A stretch of DNA of 64,000 bases from positions 45,845-109,844 of the forward strand of contig NZ_JBGCUN010000004.1 of assembly GCF_041103235.1 (NCBI RefSeq), given 5' to 3'. This DNA comes from Yoonia sp. R2331 (GTDB lineage Bacteria; Pseudomonadota; Alphaproteobacteria; Rhodobacterales; Rhodobacteraceae). A program made the position numbers and the translations under genes. The notes beneath the pieces are model-generated. The model was given only the letters and a program-made list of their open reading frames with translations, had not been told where the DNA came from and ran no database searches. Numbering within the stretch: position 1 is the first letter of the stretch; each line of letters opens with the position of its first letter. Positions 59,082 through 64,000 of this stretch are shown in pieces.

Positions 59082-59205
59082 TGGGGGATTGGGTGTGCAT
59101 CAGACTTGCACTCAACAGAAACCACACGCCGATAACACCCTCAAAAATCTACTTTTTAGATAACAGATTTCATCCGCTAGCGACGTCACAAAAGGTATGT
59201 GACGC

Positions 59206-59463
59206 GTGGCGAAAACAATCAGAAGCAAAGGCCAGTTGGCGCTCGTCCGTGCGTTGGTCGACGCCCGTGTTGGAGCGGGCCTTGGTCAGAAAGATCTGGC
59301 AAACAGGCTCAGATGCCACCAGTCCTTTATTGCTCGCCTTGAGAGTGGTCAGCGTCGGGTCGACGTTGTCGAACTGGTCGTTTTGGCGCGCGCCATCGGT
59401 ATTGACCCGTTCGAGGTTCTGGCGATCGTTGAAGCCGCCACGGAGCCCGACCACAAGATTTGA
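59206..59463 (+). CDS. XRE-family helix-turn-helix regulator (85 aa)
   Basis: The 85-residue protein is a single helix-turn-helix domain: GLGQKDLANRLRCHQSFIAR, then LESGQRRVDVVELVVLARAI. The C-terminal part ends in EATEPDHKI-type polar residues. A GTG at 59206 is the first start. Such small Cro/CI-like proteins regulate mobile-element genes. Its position next to the virB locus suggests that it controls transfer gene expression (inference). Confidence 0.82.
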   Translation: MAKTIRSKGQLALVRALVDARVGAGLGQKDLANRLRCHQSFIARLESGQRRVDVVELVVLARAIGIDPFEVLAIVEAATEPDHKI

Positions 59464-59631
59464 AAGCAATATAATTTTGGGGCGTACCGCTTTGGATGTC
59501 CCCTCGTGAGATCAGCTATCTCAATGAAGAGCAGTTAGCCAACATCCACCACGTGCGGCCTGCGGCGCGAGTGAGCGCCTTATGACACCATGCCGCAAAA
59601 TCAGAGCCACAATGCAGGAAGTCCGTAAACA

Positions 59632-59859
59632 GTGAACGATGAAAAAGGTGAAGGCGTCGCGATCGCAAATCTGATCGGGACCGATGGGCACAGCATTGTT
59701 GGTTGGGTTTATCGCTGGACTACAGGCGCGAATGTGGTGATGTGGGACGTCCATGGGCCCAAGCCGGTATCGGAAATCTGGCCGGATCTGACTGAAGAAC
59801 AGAAGCAGGAAATCGACTTCAACGGATTGACGCGGGTCGGAAGAGACGAAGGGGTGTGA
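59632..59859 (+). CDS. Hypothetical protein (75 aa)
   Basis: A GTG-started frame for a small acidic soluble protein: VAIANLIGTDGHSIVGWVYR, WTTGANVVMWDVHGPKPVSE and IWPDLTEEQKQEIDF. The alternating hydrophobic pattern suggests a compact beta-fold. No ribosome-binding site is strong and the family is unknown. It stands between the XRE regulator and decayed IS3 sequence. Confidence 0.45.
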   Translation: MNDEKGEGVAIANLIGTDGHSIVGWVYRWTTGANVVMWDVHGPKPVSEIWPDLTEEQKQEIDFNGLTRVGRDEGV

Positions 59860-60259
59860 GGTGGGCATCCCGCGGCGCTTTTTGAAATGCCAAGCTGCCT
59901 TTTGAAGATTAGGTGTGCGAGGTTGCATCGCGCATACCTGCGAAATCGGACTTACAGTCCGAGCCGTTTGGTTTCGGGTCAGTAGTTCACCTGTTCGAAG
60001 CCGTGGTTGCCTTCGTAGTCCCGCCAATCGACGAACACGGATCGGTGATAGATACCAGGGTAATTCTGGCCCCATCGTTCAAGACCGACATCGTCGGCTT
60101 GAAGGGCGGTTACGGAAGACCTCTGCCAAGCGAAGTCGCCTTGGATGCCATAAGTGCCGAGGACCACGGTGGCGCTACGGTTGCAATCACCATCACGACT
60201 GGATTCGTGCCGTCGCGCATACCGAACATCAATAACGCAGATGGACCGTACGAAATTGG
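59860..60259. other. Unassigned stretch next to IS3 remnant
   Basis: Open frames occur on both strands, but none has a clear start signal or recognisable product. It may be flanking DNA captured beside the decayed element at 60260-61004. Confidence 0.3.
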
Positions 60260-60560
60260 ACTCATTGACCGCCTTGAGCACGATGTAGGTGAGGCTTGTG
60301 ATCAGATCATGCGCCCTAAGCACGCGGTACACGGTGGTTTCCGAGACAAAGTAACGTTCTTGACCGGTGAATGTGACGGCTAGCGCGGGCGGCGAAAGCT
60401 CTGTTTGCTTCAGGGCGAAATTGACAACCTTACGCTTTACCTCGTCAGAAACACGGTTCCAAACGTGCTGTGGCTTTGAAGATTGATATTTCAGGCCAGC
60501 TTCGCCATGCTGCAGTTACCTATCTTAACAGCGACAGAATGTGGTGCGTGGGATATCCAA
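60260..60560 (-). pseudogene. IS3-type transposase OrfB remnant
   Basis: Translation of the minus strand gives PRTTFCRC, stop, DR, stop, HGEAGLKYQSSKPQHVWNRV, then FTGQERYFVSETTVYRVLRA and HDLITSLTYIVLKAVNE. This is the N-terminal part of an IS3-family OrfB interrupted by at least two stop codons. No catalytic Asp or Glu remains. Confidence 0.7.
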
Positions 60561-61004
60561 CTAGGCCAGTCTTCGGCGGGCCGACAGATGCGATCCTTCG
60601 ACCAAATGGACCATCTTCAGCTTCTCAGATGTAACATATCTCATTCGGGTTGCCCCCACCGTCGAATAGACTTTTCTGAGCAAACGGAGTTTCAGCGTCT
60701 GTTCTGCAACTACTTCCTTCAGATCGCGGACTTCACCACGCAAATTTTTCACTTCGTCAGCGTTCGCTGCGCGGGATGTATCGCCTGCCAGACGCCGCTT
60801 GCCAGCTTCCATGAAGTCCTTGGACCATTTGTAGTAAATGCCGTTAGAGATGCCTTCTCGACGACACAGCTCAGTAATGCTGTCTTCACCAAGCAGGCCG
60901 TCCAGTACGATCAGGATCTGTTCTTCAGATGAATATTGTTTACTCGTGGCGCGCTTGATGTCTTTGACGATCTTCTCGCTATGGCCTTTCGTTGTCTTTC
61001 TCAT
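60561..61004 (-). CDS. IS3-type transposase OrfA (with start of OrfB in frame)
   Basis: The ATG at 61004 starts a 147-residue frame with a helix-turn-helix (SSEEQILIVLDGLLGEDSIT, then CRREGISNGIYYKWSKDFM) and the typical GKRRLAGDTSRAANADEVKN and coiled-coil LRGEVRDLKEVVAEQTLKL. The last 25 residues (MRYVTSEKLKMVHLVEGSHL) correspond to the beginning of OrfB and are now joined in frame before a stop. It is probably not functional without OrfB. Confidence 0.8.
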   Translation of the reverse strand: MRKTTKGHSEKIVKDIKRATSKQYSSEEQILIVLDGLLGEDSITELCRREGISNGIYYKWSKDFMEAGKRRLAGDTSRAANADEVKNLRGEVRDLKEVVAEQTLKLRLLRKVYSTVGATRMRYVTSEKLKMVHLVEGSHLSARRRLA

Positions 61005-61302
61005 CGTCCACTCCTCAGTGGTTACGATGTGAAACAAACCCTCTCTCAGCAAATTGACCTAATTGGACCCAAAGGCGCTGATCCCAGACACTTCAGCGTT
61101 GGTGAGTGACCATCATTTCGAGGCGTATTTCCAAGGAAGCTTCTGTGCCAACTGCTCGTTTCTTGGGAAACCGCTGGGCAAAATCCTAGCTCCGCGAGTT
61201 AGGCACCAAAATTTTACGATTTATTCAGCATAGAGGCGGATATTAGACCAGCGACACAGCGGTCAGGCGCACCACATTTTGTGTTCTCGTGGAGAAACGA
61301 AG

Positions 61303-61530
61303 TTGAATCAATTTCTATGGACGATAAGTATGCTCCACGATCTGGAGAGCTTCTTTCGCGAGAACAAAGAAGAAGTATGTGCCGTCATTGTTCGAGATGC
61401 GCGAGAGTTGCTTGCAAAGGAACTTGGAAGAATTGCTGAGAATGAACTCATTGAGATACGCAAAAGGAAGCAAAAAGTTGAACAGAGTGTCATTTGTCGC
61501 CCGACCCGAGAACGTGCTCTCTCGAAGTGA
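61303..61530 (+). CDS. Small charged helical protein (75 aa)
   Basis: A TTG at 61303 with GGAGAAACG upstream starts LNQFLWTISMLHDLESFFRE, followed by NKEEVCAVIVRDARELLAKE and a Lys/Glu-rich helix (ENELIEIRKRKQKVEQ). It is soluble, predicted helical, with no known domain. An ATG at 61330 is an alternative start. It lies between the two IS3-type remnants and could be a cargo or host gene. Confidence 0.45.
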   Translation: MNQFLWTISMLHDLESFFRENKEEVCAVIVRDARELLAKELGRIAENELIEIRKRKQKVEQSVICRPTRERALSK

Positions 61531-61545
61531 CTGGTGAGCTAGCCC

Positions 61546-62452
61546 TGAGGTGCCCCTAAATTTGTAGACGCTTTGCTTGGTAATTTTGGAAGCAAAGGAA
61601 GATGCAAATGTCAGGGCAAGTTCGCTACTCAGATGAGCTCAAGAACGACGCAGTGGCGCGGGTCACGGAGCGTGGATATATGGTCAAGGATGTTGCTAGG
61701 CGCCTCGGGATCAGCGCGAAGTCGCTGTAAACGTGGATGGCGCAATTCGCGAAGCCACAAAAGCAGACTGATCACGAGGGCGAGGTCGTTTCCGAGAACC
61801 GCGTTGCTCGTCTGGCTCGGACTGCGGGCATTCAGGCGTAGATTGGCTCCAAGAAGAAGCCCGGCGTTTAAGGTGGAAAGCCCTCTGTCGTGGAGGACAA
61901 CACGCTGGATCATCAGTTCGCCGTCGACACCTCGGATTGCGTATGAGCGACAGACATTACGTATCTACCGACACACGAGGGATTTGCCTACTTCTGTGTC
62001 GTCATCGATCTATTCTCGCGGCGTGTTGTTGGCTGGGCAATTCAATCTCGCCAGACATAAGAACTTGCTGTGCAGTCTTTGCAGACGGCGATCTTGCGCA
62101 GAGAACCCGAGACTTGCCTGCTGATCCACTCCGACCAAGGTACCCAGTTCACCAGCCGCGAATGGGCCGCGTTCCTTCGCGAACACAATCTGGAACACTC
62201 GATTAACCGCAGAGGCAATTGCCATGACAACGCGGTGGCCGAGAGCTTCTTTCAACTGCTGAAGCGGGAAAAGGTTCGGCGGCGGAAATACCGGACACGC
62301 GAGGAAGCGCGGCGAGACGTCTTTGAGTACATCGAATTGTTTCATAACCCAAAACGTAAGCACACGAACAACGGCATGCTGTCACCCGTTGACTATAAAA
62401 AAGACGGCGCAAACTGGAAAAGGCAGGTGACTGGCAAACTAGGTGCACCTCA
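61546..62452 (+). mobile_element. Degenerate IS3-family element (IS51-like), about 907 bp
   Basis: The ends are the inverted repeats TGAGGTGCCCCTA (left) and TAGGTGCACCTCA (right), one mismatch apart. The inside codes for orfA and orfB on the plus strand, but at about 900 bp it is some 300 bp shorter than normal and the frames are interrupted. No target duplication is visible next to the repeats. Confidence 0.8.
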
Positions 62453-62483
62453 GTTCGCTAGTACGGACTCTACCTCAAAGTAG
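61606..62483 (+). pseudogene. Broken IS3-type transposase (OrfA and OrfB fragments)
   Basis: OrfA begins MQMSGQVRYSDELKNDAVAR and is cut by TAA after RRLGISAKSL. OrfB fragments include [20 protein letters not shown] and [13 protein letters not shown] (first catalytic Asp). In another frame follow IHSDQGTQFTSREWAAFLRE (second Asp) and CHDNAVAESFFQLLKREKV (Glu), with RKHTNNGMLSPVDY at the end. The last block, 62070-62483, is the longest open piece. Several frame changes make the gene inactive. Confidence 0.8.
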
Positions 62484-62535
62484 AGAAGGAAACGGGTCTC
62501 ACGCCACCGGCTAGACTAGCCGCTCACCTCATGAG

Positions 62536-62718
62536 CTATTTGACAACTTGTATCCGTGGGTGTTCAGAATTTGGATATCTAATTGCCTCGCAGCCGACTT
62601 CAACAACCGCAACAGCTTGTGCTTCCCTCAATGTTTCTTGGAGCTTGTCCAAATTGTTCCTTTCAGCATAACACGCAACATCTTCAAGAACACTGACGAT
62701 CCATCCGTGGTTATTCAT
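62536..62718 (-). CDS. Small helical protein, WIV-ED family, copy C (60 aa)
   Basis: Third paralogue of the family at 2461 and 5572, on the opposite strand. The ATG at 62718 follows TTGCTGGGGAAGATT, the family leader. The core reads NHGWIVSVLEDVACYAERNN, then LDKLQETLREAQAVAVVEVG and a tail ending HPRIQVVK. It is closer to copy B than to copy A. It lies right beside the degenerate IS3 element. Function is unknown. Confidence 0.8.
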   Translation of the reverse strand: MNNHGWIVSVLEDVACYAERNNLDKLQETLREAQAVAVVEVGCEAIRYPNSEHPRIQVVK

Positions 62719-62782
62719 AATCTTCCCCAGCAAGTGTGATCTAGTTACAGCAAGTCGAGTTCGTATCTTGTCAATAAAAATG

Positions 62783-62798
62783 GTTACCGATTCGTAAA
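62783..62798 (-). promoter_or_regulatory. CtrA-type box TTTA-N7-GTAAC (minus strand)
   Basis: Two mismatches to the consensus. It lies 65 bases upstream of the ATG at 62718, at the position of the boxes before copies A and B. Confidence 0.45.
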
Positions 62799-63612
62799 CA
62801 AACCGCTCGACCAATAAGTGCTGCGTCAATCCTTCGATGAACTTCGCAACTACAGCAGTCCAAGCAATGATCAACAGAATTGATTGCGGTAGGGCACATG
62901 ATTGCCGTTCAAATCTGACGAAGGTCGATAGAGTGTCCGATCGTAGTACTTTCCACAACTAGCCATTTCTGGGGGGGCTTCATCAGTCCATAGTTTGTCA
63001 GTTCGACCCTCAAGACGCATTTCGGCGAAAAGAACGACTCAACTTCGTTATCGGCAAAATCTGTTGTCCTGGCGAACGGAAAGTTTCTTCGGATTATTGC
63101 CAACAAATAAGCTGCTCCTGCGCGTGGAATAGGGCGCCGAGTAAATCACGCTACTCAGCGCTTTTGCTGCGTATTTTGCACGCCTTGATGATTTGCGTTG
63201 GCTCCTATCGAATGCACATGAAAGTTCTCCTATACCGATCTGCAGATCATCAGTGGGGCCCTAAGCCGTAGAGAACGCGCTGTCGACGGTGAACTTCCTT
63301 TTTGATGCTTCAAACGGGACATTTGCCTTGAACGTTGGTTCTTCCTCGACATCCTCGATTTCGCTTTGTCGAATGTCGGAATCGGTCGGAGCCTCTCCTC
63401 CTTGGGGCAGCTACCTATTGCCAGGGCTGTCAAGAGACCTGTGAAGAAGAATGGCGCACCGTCAGCGAGGCTGATCCTGAGTTTGCCGAAGCGACTTCCC
63501 AAAATCACCCGGTCCACACTTGATTAAGCATTTTCGAGAATAACGCAAAACGTGACTAGCTCATCATCTTTCGAGCGTCGCTCTGGATGTCAAAGCAGGT
63601 TTGGAGAACTCG
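62799..63612. other. Non-coding or decayed region
   Basis: About 800 bases. Near 62950-62975 the minus strand carries a C-run followed by AGAAATGGCTAGTTGTGGAA, similar to the upstream region of copy B near 5317-5345. Frames between 63230 and 63530 are short and on both strands; none has a start signal. Nothing else was recognised. Confidence 0.35.
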
Positions 63613-64000
63613 ATGAAATTTCAAGATTTTGGTATTGACTGTTCCTTGGACAAAAACGCTGGAGTTGCTGAACAGCAGGACATAAGTGATCTGACCAAGA
63701 TCGTTGGCCCCGATGCGACCGCAGGACGTGTGCTGAAGGTCACGCCAGACGATCATGATGATATTGCAAGCATCCAGATCATCGACCCGCCGGTCGAAGG
63801 TAATGTCACCGTCAATCCAGACAACACGCTTGCGGTTGTTCTGACGACCTCGGATTCGACCAACGATATCGCTTATCGCTACGAGGTGACTTTCAAGGAT
63901 GGCTCGACAGAAGTTTTCGAGAGCTCGCACAAGGTTCAAGCCGGATCGCAGGATGCTGGCTGGGGTGAGGGCAAGTTCTTTATGTTGGAAACCGATGCCA
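63613..64000 (+). CDS. Start of a large protein, possibly a surface/secreted beta-rich protein (3' end outside window)
   Basis: The ATG at 63613 has GGAGAACTCG before it, and the frame stays open to the end of the window (129 codons). No signal peptide is present (MKFQDFGIDCSLDKNAGVAE). Beta-strand-rich, acidic sequence follows, with Ig-like or cadherin-like alternation (SIQIIDPPVEGNVTVNPDNT, DIAYRYEVTFKDGSTEVFE). Lack of a signal peptide and acidic beta-repeats fit type I-secreted proteins, but the C-terminal secretion signal would lie outside. The name is tentative. Confidence 0.6.
   Translation, partial: MKFQDFGIDCSLDKNAGVAEQQDISDLTKIVGPDATAGRVLKVTPDDHDDIASIQIIDPPVEGNVTVNPDNTLAVVLTTSDSTNDIAYRYEVTFKDGSTEVFESSHKVQAGSQDAGWGEGKFFMLETDA

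Larger units (their letters stand above)
60260..61004 (-). mobile_element. Decayed IS3-family element (orfA plus orfB remnant)
   Basis: An orfA-type gene is followed on the same strand by an orfB remnant with stop codons. Terminal inverted repeats were not identified, so the ends are those of recognisable coding sequence. The orfB similarity ends abruptly near 60260 after YIVLKAVNE, where the catalytic domain would start; the rest is deleted or replaced. Confidence 0.7.

Noticed and set aside
59913..60383. 156-codon plus-strand frame antisense to the IS3 remnant
   Set aside because: Half of it is the reverse complement of recognisable transposase sequence; it has no start signal.
63230..63517. 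95-codon minus-strand frame
   Set aside because: A basic, low-complexity C-terminus and lack of start signal, with comparable frames on the other strand; not supported.
1..64000. CRISPR arrays, tRNA and rRNA genes
   Set aside because: No evenly spaced direct repeats with unique spacers, no tRNA cloverleaf candidates and no rRNA sequence were recognised by eye.

Overview
The window looks like part of a marine alphaproteobacterium of the order Rhodobacterales (Roseobacter group). The pointers are a secreted protein with a VPLPA-type C-terminal sorting signal, a PpaA/AerR-like and PpsR/CrtJ-like regulator pair, TTAA-N7-TTAAC (CtrA-type) boxes, a DppABCDF dipeptide transporter and a VirB-type type IV secretion locus. 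No tRNA, rRNA, CRISPR array, replication initiator or partition gene was recognised, so chromosome and plasmid cannot be told apart. The two ends (about 1-12 kb and 59-64 kb) are IS-rich, sparsely coding and visibly more AT-rich than the middle, as expected of accessory DNA.

Region by region. 1-1.4 kb: end of a glycosyltransferase, then an IS407-type fragment abutting an IS66 remnant. 1.5-11 kb: a family-rich island of very small genes (three paralogous families of 59-69 residues) with CtrA-type boxes at fixed distances from their starts, two proteins with intact or degenerate GGDEF domains, a PpaA-like/miniature PpsR-like pair, and one nearly complete IS407-type element. 11.3-15.6 kb: tyrosine recombinase, CspA, a Crp/Fnr regulator and small unknown genes. 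15.8-21.8 kb: a tightly packed plus-strand set with two related small proteins, a small membrane protein, a secreted Trp/Cys-repeat protein, a DUF1611 protein coupled to an alanine-racemase-like PLP enzyme, a zinc-ribbon protein and a transglutaminase-like protease.

22.4-30.1 kb: dppABCDF with a glutaminase gene behind it and a divergent LysR regulator, which together suggest uptake of peptides and deamidation of glutamine. 31.1-34.8 kb: VPLPA-type exported protein converging on a membrane histidine kinase/LuxR-type regulator pair. 35.5-36.5 kb: ABA4-like membrane protein divergent from a MarR regulator. 37.0-45.4 kb: a nine-gene minus-strand operon for uptake and catabolism of a galactose- or arabinose-type sugar (2-keto-3-deoxygalactonate kinase, dehydratase, sugar dehydrogenase, ABC transporter, GntR regulator, mutarotase-like protein). 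Its aldolase and lactonase genes appear to have been fused by an internal deletion into one 81-residue scar.

46.1-58.6 kb: an orphan protein with a possible class III cyclase-like fold, then a type IV secretion gene set (VirB1-6 and VirB8-11 homologues, a VirB7-like lipoprotein and two lytic transglycosylases) without coupling protein or relaxase in view. 59-64 kb: small genes, two decayed IS3-family elements, a third copy of the small-protein family seen at 2.4 and 5.6 kb, and the start of a large protein that runs off the window. A degenerate GC-rich intergenic repeat recurs in the long non-coding gaps.
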